Shown here piece by piece: positions 14,101-23,118 of a stretch of 64,000 nucleotides of DNA (position 1 is its first letter; the number at the start of each line of letters is the position of its first letter). The notes below the pieces were generated by a model, which made no database searches, was not told where the DNA came from, and saw only the letters and a list, made by a program, of their open reading frames with translations. The translations under genes and the position numbers were made by a program. Origin of the DNA: an uncultured bacterium (GTDB lineage: Bacteria; Bipolaricaulota; Bipolaricaulia; UBA7950; UBA9294); contig CAIOGO010000016.1 of the NCBI GenBank assembly GCA_903857865.1, positions 4,081 through 68,080 of the forward strand, given 5' to 3'.

Positions 14101-15344
14101 TGAATCGCATGCCTGAGGACTACGTGGAGCGAGTTCGGGAAAGCATCTTGGCTGGCGAGTCCCTCGTGCGCGCCACCTTCAGCGGACGCCAGAGTGGGGC
14201 GACGCTTGAGTGGGTCAGGGTTGTGGTGCGCCCGGTGCAGATCAAGGGGGCGCTTCATTGGCAGGTTTCCCACTTCGACGAGCAGAAGGACCTCACCAAG
14301 AACTACTCTGCCGAGGACGTTGCCGGGAAGGTCGACGAGCTCCTCGCGCTTTCATTCAAGAACATCCACGTGGAGACGACGATCGGCGGCCTCGAGGTTC
14401 GGATTACCAAGAAGGGCAAAGCCCTCTTCCGCGAGACTCCATCGGCCGAACGGCGCGCAAGCGCGGACCTGTCTCACGACCGCGACAAGAAGAAGGTCCT
14501 GTCTGTCGGCGACTCCGCGCCGTTCCTGGAGGCCGTGGGAATCCTGACGAAGAGCGGCAAGATCAAGGCAGATCGGCAAGGCAAGTTCCGGCAGATCAAC
14601 GAATTCCTACGACTGGTCGAGGAGACCGGCGTGTTCGACGAGGGGCCAGGAACCCCCGTCCACATCGTCGACTGCGGCTGCGGCAACGCCTACCTCACGT
14701 TCGCCATCTACCACTACGTCAACCATATCCTGGGACTGCCCGCTCACGTCGTTGGCGTGGACGTGAAGGGCGATCTCCTGGAGCGACACCGGGAGAAGGC
14801 ACGGGCGCTGGGATGGGATCGGCTGACCTTCGAGGTCGGCTCGATCGCCGACTTCCAGCCCGGCGTCACTCCTGACGCAGTGCTGGCTTTGCACGCGTGC
14901 GACACGGCGACCGACGATGCCCTGGCGCGGGGCATCCGCTGGAGTAGCCGGCTTATCATGAGCGCGCCCTGTTGCCAACACGAGCTGCAGCAGCAGCTAT
15001 CCCGCATTCCCGTACCCGACCCGTTCCGAGCCGTCTCGCGTCACGGGATTCTCGGCGAGCGCCTTGGGGACATCCTGACGGACACGTTCCGGGCGGCCAT
15101 CCTGCGAATCATGGGCTATCGCACGGACGTGATTCAGTTCGTCTCGACGGAGCACACCGCGAAGAACCTGATGATTCGTGCCGTGAAGACGTCCGAGTCC
15201 GGGAGCGCCCACTCCGTGGAGGAGTACAAGGCTCTGAAGGACTACTGGCGCGTCACGCCGCACCTCGAGCGATTGTTGGGCGTCGAACTCACGCAGCGAC
15301 TCCATCGGACGCGTGAGCCCTCGGACGATGGGCAGGGCCCATGA
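14100..15344 (+). CDS. SAM-dependent methyltransferase (METTL25/TRM13-like class)
   Basis: A 414-residue protein. The N-terminal 150 residues are basic and contain GSLVRATFSG-like strands of unknown role. The Rossmann core starts near residue 185: HIVDCGCGNAYLTFAIYHYV (motif I), VVGVDVKGDLLERHR (Asp/Lys of motif II), ALHACDTATDDALARGI, and IMSAPCCQHELQQQL. This set, in particular the C-G-C-G-N-x-Y, LHAC-D-x-A-T-D and PCCQH blocks, belongs to a methyltransferase group seen in both bacteria and eukaryotes, where some members act on tRNA. Target unknown. The gene stands alone and probably has its own promoter (TAGAAT, 14083). Confidence 0.85.
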   Translation: MNRMPEDYVERVRESILAGESLVRATFSGRQSGATLEWVRVVVRPVQIKGALHWQVSHFDEQKDLTKNYSAEDVAGKVDELLALSFKNIHVETTIGGLEVRITKKGKALFRETPSAERRASADLSHDRDKKKVLSVGDSAPFLEAVGILTKSGKIKADRQGKFRQINEFLRLVEETGVFDEGPGTPVHIVDCGCGNAYLTFAIYHYVNHILGLPAHVVGVDVKGDLLERHREKARALGWDRLTFEVGSIADFQPGVTPDAVLALHACDTATDDALARGIRWSSRLIMSAPCCQHELQQQLSRIPVPDPFRAVSRHGILGERLGDILTDTFRAAILRIMGYRTDVIQFVSTEHTAKNLMIRAVKTSESGSAHSVEEYKALKDYWRVTPHLERLLGVELTQRLHRTREPSDDGQGP

Positions 15345-15500
15345 ACCTCGATTCGGGGACATCGCATACCACATTTCGCTGTGCGAAGCGGCGAGCGATC
15401 AGCGATCGGCCGTACTCCGCAGAGCTGGTTCGGGATTCCGCCGGACGCCGACGATCCGGTAGACTGATGCGACTTGAACGGAGCGCAACGGAGGGATGAG

Positions 15501-15974
15501 ATGAAGATCGGGATCGTCGTGTACTCGCAAACGGGGAATACGCTGTCAGTCGCCACGAAGCTGAAGGAGAAGCTGGCGGCGGCCGGACACTCGGTGGCTC
15601 TGGAGCAGGTGAAGCTTGTCGGGGAACGCAAGTCGGGATCGAGGGAGTTTCAGCTCGGGTCGTTGCCGGATGTGACGCCGTATGACGTTCTCGTGATCGG
15701 TGCGGCGGTGGAGGCGTTCTCGCTCTCTGCGGTGATGACTAAGTGCCTGGGTGAGATTGGGTCTCTCGAGAAGAAGAGCGTGGTCTGCCTGATCACGCAG
15801 GCCTTCCCGTTTGCCTGGCTCGGTGGGAACCGCGCCGCGCTGCAGATGCGAAAGCTGTGCGAGTCTAAGGGCGCCGCGGTCCGTGGGGCGGCGGTCGTCA
15901 ACTGGATGGGCAAGGGCCTCGATCGGCGGATTGCGAACGGCGTCGAGAGGCTGAGCAAGCTCGTCTCGGGCTGA
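15501..15974 (+). CDS. Flavodoxin-domain protein
   Basis: A 157-residue flavodoxin fold: GIVVYSQTGNTLSVATKLKEKL is the FMN phosphate-binding T-x-T/S-G-N-T loop, PYDVLVIGAAVEAFSLSAVM replaces the usual isoalloxazine-contact loop, and KSVVCLITQAFPF with a following helix completes the alpha/beta core. It should carry electrons or act with a partner oxidoreductase; no partner is next to it. ATG 15501 has GGAGGGATGAG upstream. A second flavodoxin-like gene lies at 43095-43583 with only general similarity. Confidence 0.85.
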   Translation: MKIGIVVYSQTGNTLSVATKLKEKLAAAGHSVALEQVKLVGERKSGSREFQLGSLPDVTPYDVLVIGAAVEAFSLSAVMTKCLGEIGSLEKKSVVCLITQAFPFAWLGGNRAALQMRKLCESKGAAVRGAAVVNWMGKGLDRRIANGVERLSKLVSG

Positions 15975-16112
15975 GCCGGCACTCGCTTGCTCGGTGGCAG
16001 CTGCGCGATTTGATCCGCGCGTTTCCGCGGGCTACGGTTGCGGCGTTCTTGTTGGAGACATCGCGGCTGACCACCTGACTGACGGGCGCAGCATAGGATG
16101 ACTGGGGGATCT

Positions 16113-16937
16113 ATGACGACGGTACACGCGGTGGAAACCATTAACATGGCGGTGTTCCTCGACTTCGAGAACATCGCGCTGGGCGTTCGCGAGGCAAACT
16201 ATCCGCAATTCGACATTGATAAGGTGCTCGAGCGGCTCCTCTTGAAGGGCAGCATCGTCGTCAAGAAGGCCTATTGCGACTGGGCGCGCTACAAGGAGTT
16301 TAAGAGCGCGATGCACGAGGCGTCGTTTGAGCTCATCGAGATCCCGCACGTCCGCCAATCGGGCAAGAACTCGGCCGACATCCGCATGGTCGTCGACGCG
16401 CTCGACCTGTGCTACACGAAGGGGCATGTGGACACGTTCGTGCTCATCAGCGGCGATTCCGACTTCTCCCCGCTCGTCAGCAAGCTTCGCGAGAACAACA
16501 AGACCGTCATCGGAGTCGGCGTCAAGAATTCGTCGGCGGATCTGCTTGTCGCCAACTGCGACGAGTTCATCTTCTACGATGACCTCGTGCGCCCGAAGCG
16601 CCCGGAGGCCAAGCCCCGCCGGCAGCCGGCCAAGAAGCCCGTCGGAACGCGGGCCGCGAAAGTGGCGTCACCGATAGAGGACAAGAAGCGCGAGGCGTGG
16701 GCGCTCGTCGCCGAGACGTACGAGGCTCTCGTGGAGGAGCGCGGCGAAGGGGAGAACATCTGGGGGTCGATGATCAAGCAGACGCTGAAGCGCCGCAAGC
16801 CTGGCTTCAGCGAATCGTACTACGGGTTCGGGTCGTTCGGGCAGTTGCTCGAGGAGGCCGGTGCGCAAGGGATCCTCGAACTCGAACGCGATGACAAGTC
16901 GGGAGGCTTCATCATCAAGAGCTGCCGGAGTCCGTAG
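16113..16937 (+). CDS. NYN-domain (PIN-like) ribonuclease with C-terminal OST-HTH/LOTUS-like domain
   Basis: A 274-residue protein. Residues about 15-160 form a LabA-like NYN domain: MAVFLDFENIALG (first Asp), KKAYCDWARYKEF, KNSADIRMVVDALDLCY and VDTFVLISGDSDFSPLVSKL, which places the four acidic residues of a metal-dependent RNase site. A basic linker (PKRPEAKPRRQPAKKP) leads to residues about 195-270 with EGENIWGSMIKQTLKRRKPGFSESYYGFGSFGQLLEEA, the pattern of the OST-HTH/LOTUS fold that binds RNA. Likely a structured-RNA ribonuclease. ATG 16113 has GGGGGA just before; 16098 is an in-frame alternative. Confidence 0.88.
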   Translation: MTTVHAVETINMAVFLDFENIALGVREANYPQFDIDKVLERLLLKGSIVVKKAYCDWARYKEFKSAMHEASFELIEIPHVRQSGKNSADIRMVVDALDLCYTKGHVDTFVLISGDSDFSPLVSKLRENNKTVIGVGVKNSSADLLVANCDEFIFYDDLVRPKRPEAKPRRQPAKKPVGTRAAKVASPIEDKKREAWALVAETYEALVEERGEGENIWGSMIKQTLKRRKPGFSESYYGFGSFGQLLEEAGAQGILELERDDKSGGFIIKSCRSP

Positions 16938-17117
16938 GCGCCCGAGAGCGCGCATCCGAGACTTCCGGCCTCTGTGGCATACCTCCCGTCGGCGTCGGCC
17001 GGCCTTCTTCGGCTGTCCGCATGGTTGAGGCCGTTGCCATCGGGCCGGCTATGGGAGTATGCTTCGGCCTTGTGGCTCCGAAGGCCACTAGCACGTCTCG
17101 GTGGGGGGAGGAATACG

Positions 17118-17225
17118 ATGGCAAAAGATCAAGACATCAAGAAGTCATCGAACAAGAAGGCGCCGCAGAAGACGCTGAAAGAGAAGCGCGCGGCGAAGAA
17201 GGCAAAGAAGGCGGAGAAAGCCTGA
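17118..17225 (+). CDS. Lysine-rich 35-residue protein
   Basis: ATG 17118 has a strong GGGGGGAGGA upstream. The product is MAKDQDIKKSSNKKAPQKT followed by LKEKRAAKKAKKAEKA, extremely basic and predicted disordered or helical when bound. Very small Lys-rich proteins opening M-A-K-x-x-D-I-K-K and ending K-x-x-K-R-A-A-K-K occur in many bacteria and are annotated only as hypothetical; binding to nucleic acid is the obvious inference. A factor-independent-type terminator hairpin follows 43 bases later, which supports a real, independently transcribed gene. Confidence 0.72.
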   Translation: MAKDQDIKKSSNKKAPQKTLKEKRAAKKAKKAEKA

Positions 17226-17268
17226 GTCGTGTCGGCCCGATGATGCGGGCTGGTACGAAGTAGATTGC

Positions 17269-17299
17269 GGGCCCGCGCACAGCGTGGGCCCGGTTTGTT
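17269..17299 (+). terminator. Hairpin terminator after the Lys-rich small gene
   Basis: GGGCCC (17269-17274) with GCGC continues into a loop of a few bases and pairs with GCGTGGGCCC (ending 17291), a stem of about 9-10 base pairs, followed by the T-containing GGTTTGTTG. It fits the end of the 17118-17225 transcript. The rest of the 290-base gap to the TatD gene shows no gene. Confidence 0.7.
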
Positions 17300-17516
17300 G
17301 GGACGCCCTTCGCGGCGACGCCCTCCGCCACGCAGTGTCCATGGCGGCCGGTATGGACCTTCTCAGGCCGAGGCGCCACTTCAGTGCTGAGGTAGGGGTC
17401 CTTTCGTCGCGTTCCTCGTCGCCCCACCCATTCTCCTGCTGCGCGGCTTGGTCGGTGAGCGGCTGCCCGGCTACCCTGCGCAGTGAAGCTGACGCGTGGG
17501 AGCAGCGGAGGTGGCG

Positions 17517-18341
17517 ATGAGCGCGAGAGAGGTGGGGCTGTTCCCCGAACGAGGGGAGCAAGGCGCTGGCGACGCGGTGTCGCGCGACACCAAGCTGCCG
17601 CCGCTTGATGCACACGGGCACTTCGATCCCCAGCGTGCGTCCGAGGAGCTTCTCGCTTCGGGATGCGTGCTTGCGGGGACGCTCTCGCCGGAGGAGTGGG
17701 ACGTCGCCTCGTCTCGAAGAGACCCGTTCGTCGCGTGGGGCATCGGCTGCCATCCGCGGCTCCCGCGAGCTCAGGCGGCGTTCGACCCGCGGAGATTCCG
17801 AGCGTTTGCGGAAGAGACGGCCGTGATCAGCGAGATCGGGCTCGATGCCGGATCGCGCGTTCCGATCGACGTCCAGCTTGGGACCTTCCGCGAGATCCTT
17901 GAGTTCGTCGCGGAGACGCCACGCCTCGTCAGCATTCACAGCTACGCCGCGACGGGTCTTGTTCTCGATGAGTTCGAACGGCGTCCGATTCGCGTGCCGA
18001 TCCTGCATTGGTGGACCGGGTCCGCCGCCGAGACGCGGAGGGCCGTCGAGCTAGGGTGTCTGTTCTCGGTCCACTCGCAAGTGGCCCGGCGGTCTGTGCA
18101 CCATACGGCGATTCCAAAGGATCGACTTCTCGTCGAGAGCGATCATGGCGTCAACGATCCGCCCGCGGCTATCCCGTGCCGCATCGAGTGGGTCGAACAC
18201 CTCGTGAGCCAGCATCTGAAGTGCCAGCGATCGGACGTGCGTGCGCTCGCCTGGGCGAACCTCCGCCGCATCGTCGATGAGGTCGGTGTGCGCAATCTCT
18301 TGCCGGACGGGATCTGCCGGGTTCTCGAATGGGAGGAGTGA
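17517..18341 (+). CDS. TatD-family metal-dependent hydrolase
   Basis: A 274-residue TatD-like amidohydrolase. DAHGHFDP at about residue 31 is the N-terminal H-x-H metal site; AWGIGCHPRLPRA matches the G-x-H-P motif, VISEIGLDAG contains the bridging Glu, LVSIHSYAATG has a metal His, ILHWWTGSAAETRRAVELGCLFSVHS fits the HxxxG region, and LLVESDHGVND holds the last catalytic Asp. TatD proteins are 3'-5' exonucleases or DNA-repair nucleases, or related phosphoesterases. ATG 17517 is chosen with GGAGG at 17507-17511 upstream; GTG 17496 is in frame but lacks a site. The first ~20 residues are non-conserved. Confidence 0.82.
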   Translation: MSAREVGLFPERGEQGAGDAVSRDTKLPPLDAHGHFDPQRASEELLASGCVLAGTLSPEEWDVASSRRDPFVAWGIGCHPRLPRAQAAFDPRRFRAFAEETAVISEIGLDAGSRVPIDVQLGTFREILEFVAETPRLVSIHSYAATGLVLDEFERRPIRVPILHWWTGSAAETRRAVELGCLFSVHSQVARRSVHHTAIPKDRLLVESDHGVNDPPAAIPCRIEWVEHLVSQHLKCQRSDVRALAWANLRRIVDEVGVRNLLPDGICRVLEWEE

Positions 18342-18428
18342 GCGTCCGGACCTCGCGCGCGTCGAGCGGGGCGGTATCCTTTGCTTGCGAGTCTGGTGCC
18401 TCGTGGCGCAGTTCGCGGAGGTGTCTGC

Positions 18429-18887
18429 ATGGCGGAGGTTCAGAGCCCACTCGTTTACGGCTGCAATCTCATCATCGTGCGGGACGCGGGGAAGATGCGT
18501 TCGATGATCTGCTCGTGGGCGACCCAAGTCAGCGAGCGGCACGTCGTCTTGTGCCTCGGTGCGCAGAGCGAGACCGGGAAGGCGCTGCGCGAGGGCATGG
18601 AATTCTCGATCAACGTGCTCTTGCGCGAGCAGTTCGAGCTTGCGCGCCTGGCGGGAATGAGCCACTCGAGCGCGACCGACAAGCTGGCTGGCGTTCCGGT
18701 CGTCGAAGAGGCGGGCGTCGTGACGCTGAAGCGCGCGAAGAAGACGATGCGCTGCCGGGTCGAGCGATTCCTCGACCTCGCCCCGGACGGAGCGACGCGC
18801 GGCGTGTTGGCGGAGATCGTCTCTCCCGTCATTGAGCAGGACGGCGACCCGCTCTTGCTCGACGACTTCTTCCGCGAGGCGCAGTAG
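18429..18887 (+). CDS. Flavin reductase-like FMN-binding protein
   Basis: A 152-residue split-barrel protein. It starts PLVYGCNLIIVRDAGKMRSMICSWATQVSE, the strand pair of flavin-reductase-like domains, and continues with ALREGMEFSINVLLREQFELARLAG, GVPVVEEAGVVTLKRAKK and CRVERFLDL. It probably binds FMN and transfers hydride from NAD(P)H to flavin or another acceptor. Some relatives are rubredoxin-associated. ATG 18429 has GGAGGTG about 7 bases before. Single gene, no partner alongside. Confidence 0.8.
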   Translation: MAEVQSPLVYGCNLIIVRDAGKMRSMICSWATQVSERHVVLCLGAQSETGKALREGMEFSINVLLREQFELARLAGMSHSSATDKLAGVPVVEEAGVVTLKRAKKTMRCRVERFLDLAPDGATRGVLAEIVSPVIEQDGDPLLLDDFFREAQ

Positions 18888-19066
18888 AGAGGGCAAGAAC
18901 GATCCAGGATGCCCGCGGAGGCGGACGTCGGTGCGCCGATGCGGGGAGCCGCGCAATGAGCCTGTAGGCCTGCGCTCGTGGAGCGGCTGCGTTGGATCCA
19001 GGCGACCGACGGTACAATGGCCGCGGAACGATCCATCGAACTGGAGTGGTGCGGAGGGACTCTTCG

Positions 19067-19777
19067 ATGTCGAGGCGTCTTCTAACGAGCTGTCTAGCGC
19101 TCCTGTTGCTGGCCACCGGCGCGGCGGCGAGCGGCCGGGCTATGACCCTCTCGACGGGCGGGCAGACGTTCGCCATTCCCGCCAGGAGCGCGCCGACGCT
19201 CGACGAGCGGATGATGCCCGACGAGTGGGGTGCCGGACTGCGTCTGCTGTTCTCCGATGGAGGCGAGCTGCGTCTCCTCGAGAGCGACGGTGCCCTGTGC
19301 CTCGGGATCGGTGAGAACTTCGAGGGGCTGACCACGACGTCGGTGTTTCTGGAACGAGACGGTGTGGTCTCTATCCTCCACGCTTCGGGCTCTCTGGGGA
19401 CGGCCCGCTACGCACAGGCCGGCGACCGATGGGTGCTCGTCCAGCCCTTCGCTTGGGCCCCATACGGGGTGACCACGCAGAGCGCGGCGGCGCAGAACGC
19501 GCGGCAGACCTACTTCGCGAGGAACGGCTGGCTCGCGAATCTCGGATCGATGACGACGACGCAGGGGATCGAGGTCAAGGTCGTCCTTGCGGCCGGCACG
19601 TACCGCCTCGCGGTCGCGTACCTGTGCTCCGCCGACTGGAGCCGTGCCGCGGTGTGCCCGATGGACGTGTCCGACGACGCCGGGAACGGTCTTCTCCTCC
19701 GCGCCAACGCGCCGGACTCGATGACGCTGCACTTCGCGCCGCGAACGTGGATGACGCTTGAGGTGCCCGGCGAGTGA
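19067..19777 (+). CDS. Secreted protein of unknown function
   Basis: A 236-residue protein with a clear signal peptide (residues 1-22, LLTSCLALLLLATGAAASG). The mature part is beta-rich, acidic and aromatic (ESDGALCLGIGENFEGL, YAQAGDRWVLVQPFAWAPYG), with paired Cys (CSADWSRAAVCP) that could form a disulfide. I recognise no family. ATG 19067 sits 8 bases after GGAGGG, and a likely -10 (TACAAT) is found near 19013. The protein looks like a periplasmic or surface factor; nothing in its neighbourhood gives a clue. Confidence 0.75.
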   Translation: MSRRLLTSCLALLLLATGAAASGRAMTLSTGGQTFAIPARSAPTLDERMMPDEWGAGLRLLFSDGGELRLLESDGALCLGIGENFEGLTTTSVFLERDGVVSILHASGSLGTARYAQAGDRWVLVQPFAWAPYGVTTQSAAAQNARQTYFARNGWLANLGSMTTTQGIEVKVVLAAGTYRLAVAYLCSADWSRAAVCPMDVSDDAGNGLLLRANAPDSMTLHFAPRTWMTLEVPGE

Positions 19778-19840
19778 GGTTGGGCTGACGTAGCGTCGCG
19801 CCTCCCGGTCGGAGGCGGCGCGACGTCAAGAGGTGACGGG

Positions 19841-20281
19841 GTGCGACAGACGTTGGATCTCGTGGGAGCATCCGTAACCGTCGGGATCTACGTCCTGTGC
19901 ATCCTGGTGTTCGTCTCTCGCCTCGTGGGGAAGCCCGAAGTAGGGCACGGCATCGGCTGGGCGCTCCATGCGGCCGTCGTGCCGCTCGTCGTTCTGCTCA
20001 TCCTCGGCCGCGGACTCGAACGGCAGGCGCTGTACGATCTCCAGATCGGGCTCATGCTGGGGTTTCTCGCCGTCGAGTTTCTGCTCGACTACTGGCCGAA
20101 GGTCGACTTTCGGCACACGCAATGGATCGTGGTCCCCTACGTCACGCTGTTCTTTGCCAGCACGGGCGGCATGCTCGGAGTTGCCTCGGCCGCGGGAAGA
20201 GCTTGGATGCTGCCCGCGGTGGTGCTGTACCTCGTCATGGCAGTCCTCGCGTTCGTCCAGCGGGCGCGAACAGGCATGTAG
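19841..20281 (+). CDS. Small integral membrane protein
   Basis: A 146-residue protein with four hydrophobic helices (about residues 8-27, 37-57, 65-82 and 94-140, the last long one possibly two). It includes YDLQIGLMLGFLAVEFLLDYWPKVDFRHTQWIVVPYVTLFFASTGG. GTG 19841 has GAGGTGA at 19830-19836. The DYWPKVDFR-x-x-x-W-x-V-P-Y pattern is like the DYAAPTEFR-x-P...VPY of the protein at 13465-13932, suggesting a shared, unnamed family of four-helix proteins in this genome. Confidence 0.75.
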   Translation: MRQTLDLVGASVTVGIYVLCILVFVSRLVGKPEVGHGIGWALHAAVVPLVVLLILGRGLERQALYDLQIGLMLGFLAVEFLLDYWPKVDFRHTQWIVVPYVTLFFASTGGMLGVASAAGRAWMLPAVVLYLVMAVLAFVQRARTGM

Positions 20282-20510
20282 CAACGCCTTGGATGGCTAG
20301 GGGATTGGCCCCTCCGGGCCTCGCGGATCTTGTTGGGAGTAGACATTCACTATCGAGATATGTTACAAAGATACGCACGGAAAACGCGGCCACGTGTTCT
20401 AGGAGATGCCAGGAGCGAGTCGGTCGGCTTGCGCGGAAGTCGGCAGGACGCTGTGAGCCGCAGGAAGCCGGCAGGCTTCCGCGATCGTTGCGACAGGGAG
20501 GAAGCTCAGT

Positions 20511-22049
20511 ATGCTGCCTTGCGAACCAAGCGGCGTCGCTCCCGCGGATGGGGCGAGAGTCCTACGGGCCATGCAAGCATTCGGCCGCGACACACGCATC
20601 TTTCGAACGGACATCGAGGCGACCCAGTCACTGTGCGAGGCGCTCTGCTTCGACGGCGGCTATCGAAGCGCAGTCGTGGGCCGCAACGTAGGCAATGGTC
20701 CATGGGACGTTATCCGGGTTGCCGGTTCGGGTGGCGAGCACTCGGCGGGGACCCGCATCGACCTCGGATGGTGCGAAGCGGACCAGGTTCTGGAAAGTGG
20801 ACAAGGAAACCCGTTCATCCTCTGCACTGACGTGCGGCGTTCCTCTGCGGAGCCCGGCGGCTCGGCCCCGGAAAACGACTCGGGCTCGGTTCTTGCGGTG
20901 TCGTTCGCCGTACATGGCGCACCGTGGGGCGTGTTGGTGGTCGATTCGCGCGACCCTAGCTCGTTCGACACTCACGAGCGCGCCTCGATCGAGCAAGGCG
21001 TGGTCCACCTCTCGATGACCCTGGAGAGCCTGCTTCAGGAGAACGTCGCCCATGAGAGCGAGCGAAAGTATCGCGACCTCGTCGAGAACATGAGCGAGAT
21101 CGTCTACGCCATCAGGCGGGACGGCGAACTGGCCTACATCAGCCCCAGCGTAGAGAGAGTACTCGGATTCCCGCCCGACGTGCTCCTCGGGCGGCAGTAC
21201 GAACGGCTTCTGCTTCCCGAAGACTGGGCCACGGCCGTGGAGGACTACCGCCGACAGCGATCGGGCGAGATGCGCGACGTGCGCCTCCGGGTGAGGGACG
21301 CGCAGGGCAGGGTACACGTCCTGCGCGCCGCGATCGTACCTCCAGAGAACGACTCAGGAGAACTTGTCGGCATTGCGACGGACGTCACGGAGAAGGAACT
21401 CGCGGAACAACGGCTGCTCGCCGCCTTCGAAGGCACGATCAAGGCCCTTGGCGAATTGACGGTGGCGCGGGACCCGTACACAGCCGGCCACCAGGAGCGT
21501 GTGGCAGGCCTTGCGTGCTCGATTGCGGAGCGCATGGGACTCGACCAGGAGCGCGTCCGCGTCCTGCGCTACGCCGGGCTGGTCCACGACATTGGCAAGA
21601 TGTCGGTTCCGGCGGAGATTCTCGCCAAGCCCGCGGCGCTTGCAGAGACCGAAGTCGCGCTGGTCCGCTCCCATTCGCTCGTCGCGCACAGGATCCTGAC
21701 GAAGATCGACCTTCCGTGGCCCATCGCCGAGATCGTGTACCAACACCACGAGCGTCTCGACGGTTCGGGGTATCCACGCGGCCTCACGGGATCGGACATC
21801 ATGTTGGAAGCGAGGATTCTTGCCCTGGCCGATGTCGTCGAGGCCATGTGTTCGCACCGGCCGTATCGCCCTGCGCGCGGCGTTGCGGCCGCTCGAGCCG
21901 AGATCACATCTCGCGCAGGGATGCTCTATGACCCAGACGCCGTCAGCGCGTGCGTCGAGATCCTCGCGGAAGGCCGATTCCCTGTCGCCGAGTCGGGGGC
22001 CGGAGCCCCGGTCTACGGCGCGCCAACACCGCTCACATCAGGCCCGTAG
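20511..22049 (+). CDS. GAF-PAS-HD-GYP signalling protein (probable c-di-GMP phosphodiesterase)
   Basis: A 512-residue cytoplasmic protein. Residues about 25-180 resemble a GAF domain (SVLAVSFAVHGAPWGVLVVDSRD). Residues about 188-310 are a PAS domain with its PAC motif (SEIVYAIRRDGELAYISPSVERVLGF, VGIATDVTEKE). Residues about 318-500 are an HD-GYP domain: HDIGK at 359-363, the HHERLDGSGYPRGL signature at 412-425, and following DVVEAMCSHRPYRPA. All metal ligands of an active HD-GYP phosphodiesterase seem present, so it likely hydrolyses c-di-GMP in response to a ligand or redox cue. No GGDEF partner in the window. ATG 20511 has GGGAGG 9 bases before. Confidence 0.9.
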   Translation: MLPCEPSGVAPADGARVLRAMQAFGRDTRIFRTDIEATQSLCEALCFDGGYRSAVVGRNVGNGPWDVIRVAGSGGEHSAGTRIDLGWCEADQVLESGQGNPFILCTDVRRSSAEPGGSAPENDSGSVLAVSFAVHGAPWGVLVVDSRDPSSFDTHERASIEQGVVHLSMTLESLLQENVAHESERKYRDLVENMSEIVYAIRRDGELAYISPSVERVLGFPPDVLLGRQYERLLLPEDWATAVEDYRRQRSGEMRDVRLRVRDAQGRVHVLRAAIVPPENDSGELVGIATDVTEKELAEQRLLAAFEGTIKALGELTVARDPYTAGHQERVAGLACSIAERMGLDQERVRVLRYAGLVHDIGKMSVPAEILAKPAALAETEVALVRSHSLVAHRILTKIDLPWPIAEIVYQHHERLDGSGYPRGLTGSDIMLEARILALADVVEAMCSHRPYRPARGVAAARAEITSRAGMLYDPDAVSACVEILAEGRFPVAESGAGAPVYGAPTPLTSGP

Positions 22050-22111
22050 CGGATCTCCTGTTCGGTGTTCTCAGCGAGAGCCACCGGCCGGCACTCATGC
22101 GATCCGTCGGG

Positions 22112-22957
22112 TCATTTCGAATTGATCGACGAGGGATCCGAACCCAGGGCTCCGACGAACGCGATCATCCCTTCGTCCGACGCGTCGACGTTGATCACGG
22201 CAAGCCTCGTCACGCCTTCGGGAAGGCGTGCGGCGACGCGGGTGAGAAGCGCGCGTCCGACGCCGCGGCGACGGTGCGATCGGCACACGACGAGCGAGAG
22301 CAGCTAACGTAGGGGCGGCGAGTACGCGGCGACTCCCACGCAACGACCGCCGTCGAATACGCCGGTAAGGATCACGTCATTCGGGATCCGCTTGACCGCC
22401 GAGAACCTGTTCTCGAACGACGGAAGCCAGTCGGCGTCCTGCGCCACGGGGGCAAACGTGCGCGCGTCGATCGGTCGGACGTCCCATGTCGAGGCGGCTG
22501 AGGTTGCGCTAGGAGAGAGGATCGCGGCATCGGCAACGTACGACCGCAGCTCGCGGGTGATCTCGAACCCGCTCTTCTTGTAGGCCCTGATCGCCGGCTG
22601 GTTCTGTTGAAGCACTTCGAGCGAGAATCGCTCCACGCCGCGGTCGCGGAGCGCCGGGAGAGCGCGATCGAACATGCGCCGCGCCAGCCCTTGGCCGCGG
22701 AACGCGGGGACGATGCCTGTTCCGGCGTCGTAGGCCGTCACCGCGCCGCCCCACGAGTCAACACCGATGAGCGTGAATCCTACCATCCGGCCGTCGTCGT
22801 AGGCGCCGACCGACACGTCGTAGGCGATGGCATTCTTCTCCATGCGCAGGAGCAGCCTCTCCTCCGTCAGTCCCGCCGAGGTCATCGCGTAGTCGGCGAA
22901 GGCTTCGGTGAACGTGGCGTGTACGGCACCCCTATCTACAGCCCGTAGGTCGATCAT
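22112..22957 (-). pseudogene. Two-domain GNAT acetyltransferase split by an in-frame TAG
   Basis: The minus-strand frame starting at ATG 22957 (MIDLRAVDRGAVHATFTEAF) has a first GNAT domain with GIVPAFRGQGLARRMFDRAL and a second domain beginning WDVRPIDARTF. The frame meets TAG at 22306-22304, after GVAAYSPPLR. In the same frame it goes on as LLSLVVCRSHRRRGVGRALL (the second acetyl-CoA motif), LPEGVTRLAVINVDASDEG and IAFVGALGSD before TGA at 22114-22112. So one nonsense codon cuts the second domain at its acetyl-CoA loop. The first domain could still be made (217 residues). Two-domain proteins of this kind include mycothiol synthase relatives. No obvious ribosome site. Confidence 0.8.
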
Positions 22958-23118
22958 GCTCGGATTCTGCGAGGCCTTGTCGGGAGCTGCAAGGAACTCC
23001 CATGTGCCCAGTGGCGCCGCGACGATCTTGAGACGCTGATCGGAGACAGTCTGCGCGACCCGTGGCGTGGAATGTCCCGCCACGGGTCGCCGGGGCACGG
23101 CGCCTCAGGAGGGAGACG

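Noticed and set aside
20430-20510. c-di-GMP riboswitch before the HD-GYP gene
   Set aside because: A GGAAGCC/GGCTTCC hairpin is present, but the conserved riboswitch core sequences are not.
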